Counted from the stretch's first letter, positions 18,158 through 28,307 are shown. The stretch: 64,000 nucleotides of DNA from Halomonas korlensis (GCF_900116705.1 NZ_FPBP01000004.1:276287-340286), one strand, 5' to 3'. The notes: generated from the letters alone by a model not told the origin. Numbers and translations: made by a program.

Positions 18158-20724
18158 CCATCCGCCACTCGCTCGAGCGCCAGGTCCCGGGCATGAACTG
18201 CCAAGGCTGTGTCGCCAATATGCGCAAGGCCATCCAGGCCCGGGACGCGCAGGCCGACGTCACTGGCACCCCCGCCGAGAAGCGCCTGGACGTCGCCACC
18301 ACCTTGGATGGTGATGCCCTGGACGCGGCATTGCGCGAGGCAGGCTATCCGCCCGGCGCTCCCGGAGAAGACACCGCCCCGACACCGTCCGAGACCACCG
18401 AGGCCACCGCCGCTCAGGCCCCACCCGCGACCGCGGTCAGCGACACGCGCGCCACGACGCAGCGATTGTCGATCAGCGGGATGACCTGCGCCAGCTGCGT
18501 GAAGAGCGTGCGCGAGGCCCTGGCGCGTACGCCCGGCGTGGTCGGCGCGGAGGTCAACTTCGGCACCCACACCGCCCAGGTGAGCGGCACTGCCGACCCC
18601 GATGCCTTGATCCGCGCCGTGCGCGACGTGGGTTACGATGCCAAACCCATCGTCGACATGCGCGAGGCCGAACAGGCTCGTGCCGAGAAGGATGCGAAGG
18701 CCTATCGCCAGCGCATCCGGGGCAGCATCCTCTCGCTGACGCTTGCCGTACCGCTGATGGCCAGCATGTTTTTCTTTCATCCTCACCCGATGGGTAGCGG
18801 GCGCCTCTACTGGTTGGTGGTCGGCGTGTTGACCCTGGCCGTGATGGCAGGCCCAGGGCGGCATTTCTTCGTCAACGCCTGGAAGAACCTCAAGCACCAC
18901 CAGGCCAACATGGACACCCTGATCGCCATGGGTACCGGCACTGCCTGGCTCTACTCGATGGCGGTGGTGGCCTTCGCGCCCTGGCTGCCCGAGGTGGCCC
19001 GGGGCATTTACTTCGAGGCCTCGGCGATGATCATCGGCCTGGTACTACTCGGCAATGCCTTGGAGCTACGCGCCCGGGGTCGAACCAGCCAGGCCCTCAA
19101 GCGTCTGCTCGACCTGCAGAGCCGCACCGCCCGGGTGATCCGCGACGGCGAGGAGCGCGAGGTCGAGGTCGACGAGGTCCGCCAGGAGGACCATATCCGC
19201 GTGCGCCCAGGCGAGCGCCTGCCGGTGGACGGCATGGTCACCGAGGGCAGCAGCTATATCGACGAATCGATGCTCACCGGTGAGCCGCTGCCAGTCGCCA
19301 AGGGCGAAGGCGACGAGGTCAGCGCCGGCACCGTCAACGGCAAGGGCGGCCTGGTTTATCGTGCCACCCGCGTAGGGGCTGACACCCGCCTGGGACAGAT
19401 CACCGAACAGGTAGCCAGCGCTCAGAACTCCCGCCCGCCCATCGGTGAACTGGCCGACAAGGTATCGAGCATCTTTGTACCCACGGTGATGATCATCGCC
19501 GTGATTACTGCGCTGGCCTGGTTTAACTTTGGTGCCGAGCCGAGGGTGATCCACATGTTGGTCACCGCCACCACGGTGCTGATCATTGCCTGCCCCTGCG
19601 CTCTCGGCCTGGCCACGCCGATCTCGACCATGATCGGTGTGGGCAAGGCGGCCGAGCACGGCGTACTGGTGAGAAGCGGCGAGGCCCTGCAGACCGCCAG
19701 CAAGCTCACCACCCTGGTGGTGGACAAGACCGGCACCCTGACCGAAGGCAAGCCACGGGTTACCGAGGCCGAGGTCATCGAGGGCGACGAGCAAACGCTA
19801 CTGGGCCTGGTCACCGCCCTGGAACGTGGCTCCGAGCACCCACTGGCCGCGGCCCTGATGAGCCATGCCGCCGCGCGTGACGCCAAGACCGTCGAGATCA
19901 CCGATTTCGATACGGTCACCGGCGGCGGGGTCAAGGCAAAAAGCGCCGATGGCCAGTCGCTGCTGCTGGGCAATGCCCGCCTGTTGGAGGAAGCCGGCAT
20001 CGACCTGGCCACCGGCCGCCGGGTCGCCGCTGAGCTGGAAGAAAAGGCGCGCACCGTGGTGTATCTCGCCGTGGATGGCCGGCTGGCCGCCGTTTTCGGT
20101 ATCAGCGACCCGCTGCGCCACGACACCATCGAGGCGGTGAAACGCCTGCAGGCCGATGGCCTCAAGGTGGTGATGCTCACTGGCGACAATGCCCACACCG
20201 CCGCAGCCATTGCCCGGGAAGTCGGCATCGACGACTTCCGCGCCGGCCTGTTGCCCGAGGACAAGCACGCCGAGATCGAACGCCTGCAACAGGCCGGCGA
20301 GGTCGTCGGCATGGTCGGTGATGGCATCAATGATGCGCCGGCCCTGGCCCGGGCTAATGTCGGCTTCGCGATCGGCCAGGGCACCGACGTGGCCATCGAG
20401 AGCGCCGGCATCACGCTGGTGCGCGGCTCGCTGCACGGGGTCGCCTCGGCCATCGAGATCAGCCGGGCGACACTTGCCAATATCAAGCAGAACCTGGTGG
20501 GGGCCTTCGGCTACAACGCCCTGGGCATCCCCATTGCGGCCGGGGTGCTCTATCCCTTCACCGGCACCCTGCTCTCGCCGATGATCGCCGGGGCCGCCAT
20601 GTCGCTGTCGTCGATCACCGTGGTGAGCAACGCCAATCGGTTGCGCCTGTTCAAGACGCGCCGCGAAACCGCGCGCGAGCATGACGACATCGCGCCTGAA
20701 TACGAGAAGGAGGCTGCCGCATGA
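18154..20724 (+). CDS. copA: Cu(+)-exporting P1B-type ATPase CopA
   Basis: Pumps cuprous ions from cytoplasm to periplasm. The 856-residue protein starts with two heavy-metal-associated domains: GMNCQGC (Cys16, Cys19) and GMTCASC (Cys112, Cys115), joined by a Pro/Thr-rich linker (about 68-100). It has the intramembrane CPC motif (residues 480-482), the phosphorylated Asp524 in DKTGT, SEHPLA and GDGINDAP. The transmembrane YN (GYNALGI) and MSLSS signatures define the Cu(+)/Ag(+) subgroup. The ATG at 18154 overlaps the merR stop; an upstream in-frame extension runs inside merR and is a shadow. Confidence 0.97.
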   Translation: MTIRHSLERQVPGMNCQGCVANMRKAIQARDAQADVTGTPAEKRLDVATTLDGDALDAALREAGYPPGAPGEDTAPTPSETTEATAAQAPPATAVSDTRATTQRLSISGMTCASCVKSVREALARTPGVVGAEVNFGTHTAQVSGTADPDALIRAVRDVGYDAKPIVDMREAEQARAEKDAKAYRQRIRGSILSLTLAVPLMASMFFFHPHPMGSGRLYWLVVGVLTLAVMAGPGRHFFVNAWKNLKHHQANMDTLIAMGTGTAWLYSMAVVAFAPWLPEVARGIYFEASAMIIGLVLLGNALELRARGRTSQALKRLLDLQSRTARVIRDGEEREVEVDEVRQEDHIRVRPGERLPVDGMVTEGSSYIDESMLTGEPLPVAKGEGDEVSAGTVNGKGGLVYRATRVGADTRLGQITEQVASAQNSRPPIGELADKVSSIFVPTVMIIAVITALAWFNFGAEPRVIHMLVTATTVLIIACPCALGLATPISTMIGVGKAAEHGVLVRSGEALQTASKLTTLVVDKTGTLTEGKPRVTEAEVIEGDEQTLLGLVTALERGSEHPLAAALMSHAAARDAKTVEITDFDTVTGGGVKAKSADGQSLLLGNARLLEEAGIDLATGRRVAAELEEKARTVVYLAVDGRLAAVFGISDPLRHDTIEAVKRLQADGLKVVMLTGDNAHTAAAIAREVGIDDFRAGLLPEDKHAEIERLQQAGEVVGMVGDGINDAPALARANVGFAIGQGTDVAIESAGITLVRGSLHGVASAIEISRATLANIKQNLVGAFGYNALGIPIAAGVLYPFTGTLLSPMIAGAAMSLSSITVVSNANRLRLFKTRRETAREHDDIAPEYEKEAAA

Positions 20725-20801
20725 GCTGGATCGTCAATCTCGCCGGCCTGGCGTTGATCGCCCTGATCGTCTGGTGGTTCTGGGGGCCGACACAGCGCTA
20801 G
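20721..20801 (+). CDS. 26-residue single-span membrane peptide after copA
   Basis: An ATG overlaps the copA stop (ATGA) and opens a 26-codon frame, [20 protein letters not shown] then WGPTQR and TAG. It is one hydrophobic helix ending in WWFWG, with a short polar tail. The exact overlap suggests translational coupling. Some copA-linked cupredoxin proteins start with a very similar signal anchor, so this could be the remaining anchor of a lost cupredoxin domain, or a genuine small membrane protein like FixS. No cupredoxin sequence follows. Function is unproven. Confidence 0.6.
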   Translation: MSWIVNLAGLALIALIVWWFWGPTQR

Positions 20802-20842
20802 CTTGACTATGCTGAAGGCAACCCCCGGATCGCGAGGCACCC

Positions 20843-21274
20843 ATGACCCACCCCTCTCCGAAACTAAACGGTGTGCTGGAAACCGCGCTCTACGTGGAAG
20901 ACATGGACCGAGCGCGGCGCTTCTTCGAGGACGCGATGGGCCTGGAACCCTTCACGGCCGACCACCGCTTCACGGCCTATGACACCGGCGCCGGCACGGT
21001 GCTGCTGCTGTTCCTGTGCGGCGAAACGCTGGAGACCGTGGTGCTGCCCGACGACATGGGCACCATCCCGCCCCATGACGGCGAAGGCCGAGTGCATCTG
21101 GCCTTCGCCATCGCTGCCCGAGACCTCGCGGCCTGGGAAGGACAACTCGCGGATCATGATATCGCCATCGAGGGGCGCACCCACTGGCCGCGAGGCGGGG
21201 AAAGCGTGTATTTCCGCGACCCCGACGGACACCTGCTGGAGTTGGCGACACCCGGCGTCTGGCCGAACTATTAA
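20843..21274 (+). CDS. VOC (glyoxalase/bleomycin-resistance fold) family protein
   Basis: A 143-residue protein of the vicinal-oxygen-chelate fold, likely a metal-dependent lyase, dioxygenase or binding protein. The two beta-alpha-beta-beta-beta modules start at ETALYVEDMDRARRFFEDAM and VHLAFAIAARDLAAW. The second ends with YFRDPDGHLLELATPG, carrying the family's Glu metal ligand; VHLAF supplies a His ligand. The substrate is unknown. It converges on yitT, with TTA/TAA stops sharing bases at 21271-21274. Confidence 0.85.
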   Translation: MTHPSPKLNGVLETALYVEDMDRARRFFEDAMGLEPFTADHRFTAYDTGAGTVLLLFLCGETLETVVLPDDMGTIPPHDGEGRVHLAFAIAARDLAAWEGQLADHDIAIEGRTHWPRGGESVYFRDPDGHLLELATPGVWPNY

Positions 21275-21888
21275 GAGACTCCCATGTATCTCCCCGGCTT
21301 ATGATTCAACGCAATGATCAAGTTCAGCGCCACCGCGCCCAGCACCGACAGCCCCACTCGCTCCATGGGCAGCACCAGGAGCGCGGCGAGCATGATCAAG
21401 CCGTCGATGCCCAGTTGCACATAGCCGGCGCGCAGGCCGTAACGGTCCTGCAGGAAGAGCGCGAGGATATTGATTCCGCCGAGGCTGGTACGGTGACGAA
21501 ACAGGATCAGCATGCCGATGCCGATCAGGCTGCCGCCCATCAGCGACGCGTAGAGCGGGTGGAGGGAGTCGATAACGATCCAGCGCCCGGTCAGCTCCGA
21601 GAACACCGACACCAGGGCGATGGCGGCGAAGGTACGCAGCGTGAACGACCAGCCCATGCGCTTGATGGCCAGGTAATAGAATGGCAGGTTGATGGCGAAG
21701 AACCAGACGCCAAACCGCCAGCCGGTGGCATATTGCAGCAGGAAGGCCAGCCCGGCGGTACTGCCGGTCAGCAGCAGGGCCTTGGTATAGAGCGTCACGC
21801 CGAGCGCCACGAACAGCGTGCCTACCAGCATGGCCATGACATCCTCATGCGGGCGATGAGGGTCCTTGGGCAGGTCCTGGGGATCCAT
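21271..21888 (-). CDS. YitT family integral membrane protein
   Basis: A 205-residue inner-membrane protein with about five to six hydrophobic spans, including the motif GSTAGLAFLLQYATG near the N-terminus and SLMGGSLIGIGMLILFRHRTS in the middle. These match the N-terminal membrane domain of the YitT family; the C-terminal DUF2179 domain of longer members is absent. The molecular role of YitT proteins is unsettled. It converges with the VOC gene and lies 22 bases downstream of recJ, so it may be read from the recJ transcript. Confidence 0.8.
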   Translation of the reverse strand: MDPQDLPKDPHRPHEDVMAMLVGTLFVALGVTLYTKALLLTGSTAGLAFLLQYATGWRFGVWFFAINLPFYYLAIKRMGWSFTLRTFAAIALVSVFSELTGRWIVIDSLHPLYASLMGGSLIGIGMLILFRHRTSLGGINILALFLQDRYGLRAGYVQLGIDGLIMLAALLVLPMERVGLSVLGAVALNLIIALNHKPGRYMGVS

Positions 21889-21910
21889 CGGTGTTCCTTA
21901 AATAGGGTGC

Positions 21911-23725
21911 CTAACAGGCTTCCGCATGCTCGATCATCAATTGCAGGCTCTCCCGCCCCCGCCAGCGATTGCGATTGAGCTTGTAGGCGCAGCGCAGGCG
22001 GTCGCCGACACCAAAGGCCGGCAGCTCGCCCGGAGTCAGGGCGCGGAACCAGATCCCGCGTTGGGTCACTGCGCCGGCCGACAGCTCCAGCATCAGATGG
22101 GTGCCATCGGCTCCCACCGGGCGTAGCCGTTCGACCAGAAACTCGCCCTCGAACAGCGGCGCATCGAATTCGCGACCGTAAGGGCCGAGCGTGGCGAGTT
22201 CCTCGAGGGTCGCGAGACTCAACTGCGCGGGCGTCAATTCGCCATCGGTAAAGACCCGCGGGCAGAGCTCGGTATCGCCGAGCTGCTCGCTCACTGCCTG
22301 AAGAAACGCCGCACGAAACCCTTCCAGAAGCTCGACCGGCACCCCCACGCCGGCGGCACCACGGTGACCGCCGAAGCGCGGCAGGGACTCGGGCGCAAGC
22401 TCGAAGGTGCGCTGCAGGGCATCGCGCAGATGCAGTCCTTCGATGGAGCGACCCGAACCGGTCAGCATGCCCGGGGCGGCCGCCGGGGTCAGCACCAGTG
22501 CCGGTCGGCCGAAGGCCTGGACCAGCCGCGAGGCGACGATGCCCTGCACGCCGGGGTGGCCGCTCTCGAGATAGAGCACGATGGCCGGCTCATCGGCCAT
22601 CAACGAGGGAATGGCCAGCTGGCGGGCCTCCTCGCTCATGTCTGCCTCGATCGCCTTGCGTGACTGGTTGTCCTGGTCCAGCGTTTCCAGATGCCGATGC
22701 GCCACCGCATCGTCTTCGGCGAGCATGAAGTACAGCGCCGCGTAGGGATCGTCGAGGCGCGAGCGGGCATTGATCCGCGGCCCCATCTGGAAGGCCAGGG
22801 TCTCGGCGTCGAAGGGCAAGCTATCGGCTCCGAGCCTTGCCGCCATGGCCCGCCAGCAGGCGGCGTCCATGCGGTTGATCAGGCTCAAGCCGTAAGTGAC
22901 CACCGCTCGGTTGGCGGCGCTGCCGCCGAGCGACACACAGTCGGCCACCGTCCCCAGCGCCACGTAGGAGAGCCAGGGCGAAAGCTTGGGCGTGGCCGCC
23001 GCCAGCACGCCCCATTCGATCAACACGCTGCGCGAGAGCGACATGACCAGCCAGGCGACCATGCAGCCGGCGATCGTGGCGTCGGGATAGTCGCAGTCCT
23101 TGCGGGTGGGGTTGACGGTAGCATAAGCGGACATCGGCGGCCCCTCCAACGGCAGGGCGTGATGGTCGCTGACCACCACGTCGATGCCTGCGGCCTTGAG
23201 ATGCGCGATACGTGGCTCGTCCGAGCTGCCACAATCCGCCGTGATCACTAGGCTTGGTCGCGGTGAGAGCGCGAGTGTGCGCTCCACCAACGGCAGGCTG
23301 ATGCCGTAGCCGTCATGGATGCGGTGGCCGATCAGGCTGTGCAGCCGCGATTCCGGCACGCCGAAAAGCTCGACCAGGGTGCGCCGTATCACCACGTGGG
23401 AGGTGATGCCGTCGACGTCGTAGTCGGTCAGGATGCCGATATGCTCGCCGTCGACCACCGCCTGGGCGATGCGCTCTGCCGCGCGGCGCGCGTCACGCAG
23501 TCGCTCGGGATGGGTCAGGTGGCGCAGGCTCGGGGTCACCAGCGGCGCGAGCTCCCCTTGATAGCCGGCGAGCCGGCCGGCCAGCACGCGCGCCTGCAGT
23601 TCGGAGAGCCCCTCGCTCAGGGCACGCGTGTAGAGCGCCTCATCGCGAGGGCGCGCCTGAAGGCGGGGCTTGAGCCGCTCATGCAGGTCGCTGGGATCGG
23701 TCGCTACCTCGTCCAGACCAGACAT
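21911..23725 (-). CDS. recJ: single-stranded-DNA-specific exonuclease RecJ
   Basis: DHH-family 5'-3' single-strand exonuclease of recombination and mismatch repair. The 604-residue protein has DHH motif I as TDYDVDGIT, the metal motif TADCGSS, SDHHALP (the DHH itself), and the DHHA1 glycine motif FGGHRGAAGV. The C-terminal OB domain follows. The ATG at 23725 is placed four bases before the thrC stop, and an upstream extension would run into thrC. Neighbours thrC, hom, dsbC and xerD match the pseudomonad order. E. coli RecJ is 577 residues. Confidence 0.92.
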   Translation of the reverse strand: MSGLDEVATDPSDLHERLKPRLQARPRDEALYTRALSEGLSELQARVLAGRLAGYQGELAPLVTPSLRHLTHPERLRDARRAAERIAQAVVDGEHIGILTDYDVDGITSHVVIRRTLVELFGVPESRLHSLIGHRIHDGYGISLPLVERTLALSPRPSLVITADCGSSDEPRIAHLKAAGIDVVVSDHHALPLEGPPMSAYATVNPTRKDCDYPDATIAGCMVAWLVMSLSRSVLIEWGVLAAATPKLSPWLSYVALGTVADCVSLGGSAANRAVVTYGLSLINRMDAACWRAMAARLGADSLPFDAETLAFQMGPRINARSRLDDPYAALYFMLAEDDAVAHRHLETLDQDNQSRKAIEADMSEEARQLAIPSLMADEPAIVLYLESGHPGVQGIVASRLVQAFGRPALVLTPAAAPGMLTGSGRSIEGLHLRDALQRTFELAPESLPRFGGHRGAAGVGVPVELLEGFRAAFLQAVSEQLGDTELCPRVFTDGELTPAQLSLATLEELATLGPYGREFDAPLFEGEFLVERLRPVGADGTHLMLELSAGAVTQRGIWFRALTPGELPAFGVGDRLRCAYKLNRNRWRGRESLQLMIEHAEAC

Positions 23726-23729
23726 CACC

Positions 23730-25118
23730 TTACCGCCGATTTTCGGCCACGAACCGCTGCACGGCAGCGAGTTCCGCCGGCAGCACCGTATAGCGCTCTT
23801 CGCGCTCCAGCAGATCCTCCATGTGCGCCGGGAGTGGTACACCGGAGAACCCGGCCTTGACCACCGCCTCGGCGAACTTGGCGGGATGCGCCGTGGCCAG
23901 CGTGATCATCGGCGTCCGGGCATCGCTGCGGGCCCGCTCGGCGGCACGGTAGCCGGTGGCCGTATGGGGATCGAGGAGCTCCTTGGTGCGATGGTGCGCC
24001 TCGCGGATCACCTCGAGCAGCGTGGCGTCATCCACGCGGTGGCTGGCGAAGCGCTCGCGCAGCTTGGCCAGCGGGGCATCGGCCAGGGCCGCGGGCTCGT
24101 TCTGGAAACGCTCGAGCAGGGCGCGCACGGCATCGCCATCACGGTCATAAGCTTCAAAGAGCAGGCGCTCGAAGTTGGACGACACCACGATATCCATCGA
24201 CGGCGCCAGCGTCGCAACGAGTTCCCGCTTGGAGAAGTCGTTGTCGGCCAGCGTGCGGTGCAGGATGTCGTTGGCGTTGGTGGCAATGATGAACTGCGTT
24301 ACCGGCAGGCCCATGCGGTGCGCCATGTAACCGGCAAAGAGGTTGCCGAAATTGGCCGAGGGCACGCAGAAGCTGACCGGGCGGTGCGGCGCACCGAGCG
24401 CCACGGCGGAGGCCACGTAGTAGACAATCTGGGCCATGATCCGCGCCCAGTTGATGGAATTTACCGCCACCAGGCGGGCGCCGTTCAGGAACGCCTGGTC
24501 GGCGAAGCTCGCCTTGACCATCGCCTGGGCGTCGTCGAAGTTGCCCTCGATCGCCACGTTGAAGACGTTGTCGGCAAGCACCGTGGTCATCTGGCGGCGC
24601 TGGACTTCGGAAACCCGCTGATAGGGGTGGAGAATGAAGATGTCGAGGTTGTCGCAGTGACGGCAACCCTCGATGGCCGCCGAGCCTGTATCGCCGGACG
24701 TGGCGCCCATGATCACCGCACGCTCGCCGCGCTTCCCGAGGAAGTGGTCAAGCAGCCGGCCGAGCAGCTGCAGGGCCACGTCCTTGAAGGCCAGGGTCGG
24801 ACCGTGGAACAGCTCGAGCAGGAAGTGGTTGGCATCCAACTGGTTGAGCGGCACCACGGCGTCGTGGCTGAAAGTGGCGTAGGCCTCCTCGACGATGCCC
24901 CGGAAGGTCGCGTCGTCGATCTCGCCATTGACGTAGGGCTTCATGACCCGGAAGGCGATCTCGGCATAGGACAGGCCAGCCATGGCGGCCAGGTCCTCAT
25001 GGGAGAGCTGGGGAATCGTCTCCGGGACATAGAGGCCGCCGTCGCTTGCCATGCCAGTGAGCACGACCTCCTCGAAGGACAGCACGGGCGCCTGCCCGCG
25101 AGTGCTGATGTAGCGCAT
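23730..25118 (-). CDS. thrC: threonine synthase
   Basis: PLP enzyme converting O-phospho-L-homoserine to threonine, the last step of the pathway. The 462-residue protein begins MRYISTRGQAP, with the PLP-binding lysine in GPTLAFKDVALQLLG and the phosphate-binding ATSGDTGSAA. It follows hom by three bases, so the two steps are encoded together; thrB (homoserine kinase) is not in the window. Confidence 0.97.
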   Translation of the reverse strand: MRYISTRGQAPVLSFEEVVLTGMASDGGLYVPETIPQLSHEDLAAMAGLSYAEIAFRVMKPYVNGEIDDATFRGIVEEAYATFSHDAVVPLNQLDANHFLLELFHGPTLAFKDVALQLLGRLLDHFLGKRGERAVIMGATSGDTGSAAIEGCRHCDNLDIFILHPYQRVSEVQRRQMTTVLADNVFNVAIEGNFDDAQAMVKASFADQAFLNGARLVAVNSINWARIMAQIVYYVASAVALGAPHRPVSFCVPSANFGNLFAGYMAHRMGLPVTQFIIATNANDILHRTLADNDFSKRELVATLAPSMDIVVSSNFERLLFEAYDRDGDAVRALLERFQNEPAALADAPLAKLRERFASHRVDDATLLEVIREAHHRTKELLDPHTATGYRAAERARSDARTPMITLATAHPAKFAEAVVKAGFSGVPLPAHMEDLLEREERYTVLPAELAAVQRFVAENRR

Positions 25119-25121
25119 GGC

Positions 25122-26444
25122 CTACTCCTGCTCGTCCAGCGACTCGACGCGGATGCGGGTCACTGGGCCGGCGATGTCGGCCATCGACTCGATCAGGCGA
25201 ATGGCCTCGTTCATCTGCTTCTCACGCGTACGGTGGGTCAACAGGATGATCGGCACTAACTCGCCCTCGGTCGCCTCCTTCTGGATCAGCGCCTCGATGG
25301 AGATGCCCTGCTCGGCGAGGATGGTCGCGACACGCGCCAGCACGCCCGGGCGGTCCACCGCCAGCAGGCGCAGGTAGTAGGCGGTGACGATATCCTCCAT
25401 GGGCATGATCGGCAGCCTGTTGATCTCGTCGCCGATCCCGCTGAACGCCAGGTAGGGAACCCGATAGTGATGATCGGTGCTGATGTCGCGTGCGACGTCC
25501 AGCAGATCCGCCACCACGGCGGAGGCGGTGGGCTCCGCGCCGGCCCCGGCGCCGTAGTAGAGCGTCGGCCCCACGGCATCGCCCATGATGGCAATGGCGT
25601 TCTTCACGCCATACACACTGGCCAGCAAGCGCTGCTTGGGGATCAGCGTCGGGTGCACGCGCAGCTCGAGCCCGGCCTCGGTGCGCTTGGAGATACCCAG
25701 GTGCTTGATGACATAGCCCAGGTTGTCGGCCTGCTCGATATCCTCTGCCGTGATGCGCGAGATGCCCTCGGTGAAGGCCTTGTTGAACTGCAGCGGCACG
25801 CCGTAGGCGATGGATGCCAGGATGGTAAGTTTGTGGGCGGCATCGATACCCTCGACATCGAAGGTCGGGTCGGCCTCGGCATACCCCAGTGCCTGCGCCT
25901 CGGCGAGCACGTCCTCAAAGGCGCGCTTGTCCTCGCGCATGTGGGTAAGGATGTAGTTGCCGGTGCCATTGATGATGCCGGCGACCCACTCGATGCGGTT
26001 GGCGCCCAGGCCTTCGCGCAGCGACTTGATGACCGGGATGCCACCGGCAACCGCCGCCTCGAAGGCGACAATGACCCCCTGCTCGTGAGCCGCCTTGAAG
26101 ATCTCGTTGCCGTGTACAGCGATCATCGCCTTGTTGGCGGTGACCACGTGCTTGCCGTTGGCAATGGCGGTCAGGACCAGTTCGCGGGACAGGTCATAGC
26201 CACCGATCAGCTCGACCAGCACATCGACATCAGGATTGGTGGCTACCTCGAAGACATCCGTAGTGGCCTTGATACCAGTGAGGTCACACTCGGGATTGAG
26301 ACTGCGGTAGGCGACCTGTTCGATGACGATCGGTCGCCCCGCCCGCCGGGCGATGTCGTCGGCGTTGCGTGTCAGCACGTTGAAGGTGCCGCCGCCGACG
26401 GTCCCCAGGCCACAGATTCCCACTCTCACCGGTTTCAATGTCAT
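25122..26444 (-). CDS. hom: homoserine dehydrogenase
   Basis: NAD(P)H-dependent reduction of aspartate semialdehyde to homoserine. The 440-residue monofunctional form has an N-terminal Rossmann motif (GICGLGTVGGGTF), the catalytic domain with AAVAGGIPVIKSL and the GIINGTGNYIL block, and a C-terminal ACT domain (about 355-430, RPGVLARVATILAEQGISIE) for threonine feedback. No aspartokinase fusion. Cotranscribed with thrC. Confidence 0.97.
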   Translation of the reverse strand: MTLKPVRVGICGLGTVGGGTFNVLTRNADDIARRAGRPIVIEQVAYRSLNPECDLTGIKATTDVFEVATNPDVDVLVELIGGYDLSRELVLTAIANGKHVVTANKAMIAVHGNEIFKAAHEQGVIVAFEAAVAGGIPVIKSLREGLGANRIEWVAGIINGTGNYILTHMREDKRAFEDVLAEAQALGYAEADPTFDVEGIDAAHKLTILASIAYGVPLQFNKAFTEGISRITAEDIEQADNLGYVIKHLGISKRTEAGLELRVHPTLIPKQRLLASVYGVKNAIAIMGDAVGPTLYYGAGAGAEPTASAVVADLLDVARDISTDHHYRVPYLAFSGIGDEINRLPIMPMEDIVTAYYLRLLAVDRPGVLARVATILAEQGISIEALIQKEATEGELVPIILLTHRTREKQMNEAIRLIESMADIAGPVTRIRVESLDEQE

Positions 26445-26549
26445 TCCCCTTGTTTTCTAACATGTTTGCTGACGTGTGTTCTGGCGCGTGTCATCGCATG
26501 ATGGTCCCCTGGCCGGAGCCCCGCTGCCGACGCTCGTTGGCGGCGGCAA

Positions 26550-27281
26550 TTACTCGTTCAGGCCGAGCATTTCGACCAGGCGCTCCGCCGGCACGTAGCC
26601 AGGCACCAGACGCCCGTCGGGCAGAACGATCGCCGGCGTGCCCTGGACGCCAAGCGCCAAACCTAGATGATACTGTTCCTCGACCGGATTGTCGCAGCTT
26701 CCGCCACTCTCGAGACGCTCCTCGCGCTTGGCGGCACTCATCGCCTCGCTCGGATTGTCAGAGCACCAGACCTGTTGCATTACCCGAGCCCCCTCGCCCT
26801 TCATGCCCGTTCGCGGGAAGGCCAGATAATGCACCTCGACCCCCATTTCGTTGAGCTTGGGGACTTCTTCATGCAACTGGCGGCAATAGGGGCAGGTAGT
26901 GTCGGTGAAGACCGTCACCGTGGCGCGGCTCTCGCCGTCACCCCGAAAGACCACTCGGTCCTGCTCCGCCACTTGAGCCAGGCGGGCGGCGCGTTCGCCG
27001 TTGCGGCCCTGCTCGGTGAGGTTGACCAGGCCGTCCCCGCCATTCTCGTAGAGATCGCCGACCAGGAAATGATCACCCGCGGCGTCACTGTAGAAGGTTT
27101 CGCCATTTTCCAGACGCACCTCGAAGATACCCGCCATGGGCGTCTCGCGAACGCTTACCACCGGCATGGGCTGACCGCTGACCTCGAGAGTGTCGGCCAG
27201 GTGCTCGGCGGGGTCGGCCTGCGCGATCATCGGCAGGGTCAGGGAAGCGGCCAGCAGGCCCGCGAAGAAACGTGGTGTCAT
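26550..27281 (-). CDS. dsbC: thiol:disulfide interchange protein DsbC
   Basis: Periplasmic disulfide isomerase. The 243-residue precursor has a signal peptide (MTPRFFAGLLAASLTLPMIA, cut near QA-DP), an N-terminal dimer domain and a thioredoxin domain. The active site is Cys130-Pro-Tyr-Cys133, where E. coli DsbC has CGYC. The second disulfide pair (VWCSDN, GGSCDN) and the cis-proline loop GTPAIVLP match DsbC. It is followed three bases later by the xerD stop on the same strand, the pseudomonad xerD-dsbC-hom order. Confidence 0.93.
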   Translation of the reverse strand: MTPRFFAGLLAASLTLPMIAQADPAEHLADTLEVSGQPMPVVSVRETPMAGIFEVRLENGETFYSDAAGDHFLVGDLYENGGDGLVNLTEQGRNGERAARLAQVAEQDRVVFRGDGESRATVTVFTDTTCPYCRQLHEEVPKLNEMGVEVHYLAFPRTGMKGEGARVMQQVWCSDNPSEAMSAAKREERLESGGSCDNPVEEQYHLGLALGVQGTPAIVLPDGRLVPGYVPAERLVEMLGLNE

Positions 27282-27284
27282 GAT

Positions 27285-28187
27285 TCAACCTCGAGGATGA
27301 TGATCGGCGTGCAGGGCTTCCAGTCGTACCTGCGCGACATGGGTGTAGATCTGGGTGGTCGAGAGATCGCTGTGACCGAGCAGCAGCTGTACGACACGCA
27401 AGTTGGCCCCATGATTCAATAAGTGGGTGGCGAAGGCGTGTCGCAGCGTGTGCGGCGACAGTGGCCTGTCGATGCCGGCGGTACGGGCATGCGCCTTGAT
27501 ACGGTGCCAGAAGGTCTGGCGCGTCATGGCCCGGTCGGCGCGCCCGGGAAACAGCGCCGGATGGGTAATGTCCTGCATCAGGGCCCCGCGAGCGCTGCGC
27601 AGATAGCGCTGCAGCCAGACGACCGCCTCCTCGCCCAGCGGCACCAGGCGGTCCTTGTCGCCCTTGCCGCGCACTCGCACCACGCCCTGGCGCAGGTTCA
27701 CGGCATCGGTCGTCAGCCCGACCAGCTCCGAGACCCGCAAGCCCGCGCCGTAGAGCACCTCGAGCATGGCGCGATCGCGCATGCCCAGCGCCGATGACAC
27801 GTCCGGCGCCTCGAGAAGACATTCTACCTCGGCCTCCTCGAGCGTATCGGGCAGCGATGGGCGTACCCGCGGCAGGCAAACGTCGACGAGCGGGTCATGA
27901 CCAATCATCTCTTCGCCCAGCGCCCAACGATAGAAGCGTCGCAGGCTCGACAGCAAGCGGGCATTGCTGCGCAGCTGGTAGCCGGCCTCGCGGCGTTCGT
28001 CGAACCAGTCGGGCAAGGTGTTGCCGCCCGGCGTGCGCCAGTCGCGGCCGAGGCTCTCCAGCCGGGCCATCCAGGTCTGCAGGTCGTGCCGGTACGCGCT
28101 GAGGGTATTGTCGCTCACTCCCTGCTCGAGCCAAAGGCCGTCGAGAAAGGCATCGATCACCTCTCCCGTTGTCTCGCCTGTCGCCAT
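27285..28187 (-). CDS. xerD: site-specific tyrosine recombinase XerD
   Basis: Works with XerC at dif to resolve chromosome dimers at cell division. The 300-residue protein has the catalytic pentad: Arg151 in GAGLRVSEL, Lys175 in GKGDKDR, His246 and Arg249 in SPHTLRHAF, His272 in LLGHSDLS and the nucleophile Tyr281 in TQIYTHV. The ATG at 28187 has a GAGAG site upstream. The position beside dsbC favours XerD over XerC or a phage integrase. Confidence 0.94.
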   Translation of the reverse strand: MATGETTGEVIDAFLDGLWLEQGVSDNTLSAYRHDLQTWMARLESLGRDWRTPGGNTLPDWFDERREAGYQLRSNARLLSSLRRFYRWALGEEMIGHDPLVDVCLPRVRPSLPDTLEEAEVECLLEAPDVSSALGMRDRAMLEVLYGAGLRVSELVGLTTDAVNLRQGVVRVRGKGDKDRLVPLGEEAVVWLQRYLRSARGALMQDITHPALFPGRADRAMTRQTFWHRIKAHARTAGIDRPLSPHTLRHAFATHLLNHGANLRVVQLLLGHSDLSTTQIYTHVAQVRLEALHADHHPRG

Positions 28188-28218
28188 TGTTACTCTCCTG
28201 AGGGCCCGCCTGACGACA

Positions 28219-28250
28219 AAACCCCGCCCCGCAGAGCGGTGACGGGGTTT
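28219..28250 (-). terminator. terminator of the rpsP-rplS operon
   Basis: Arms AAACCCCG / CGGGGTTT with an inner CCCCGC...GCGG fold, followed on the minus strand by TTTTG. It lies about 58 bases past the rplS stop, so it ends the leftward ribosomal-protein operon before xerD. Confidence 0.7.
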
Positions 28251-28307
28251 CTGGGGCGGCACTCAGGTCTCAGCCATGAGCGCCGCTGACCGACGAAGGC
28301 TCTCGCC

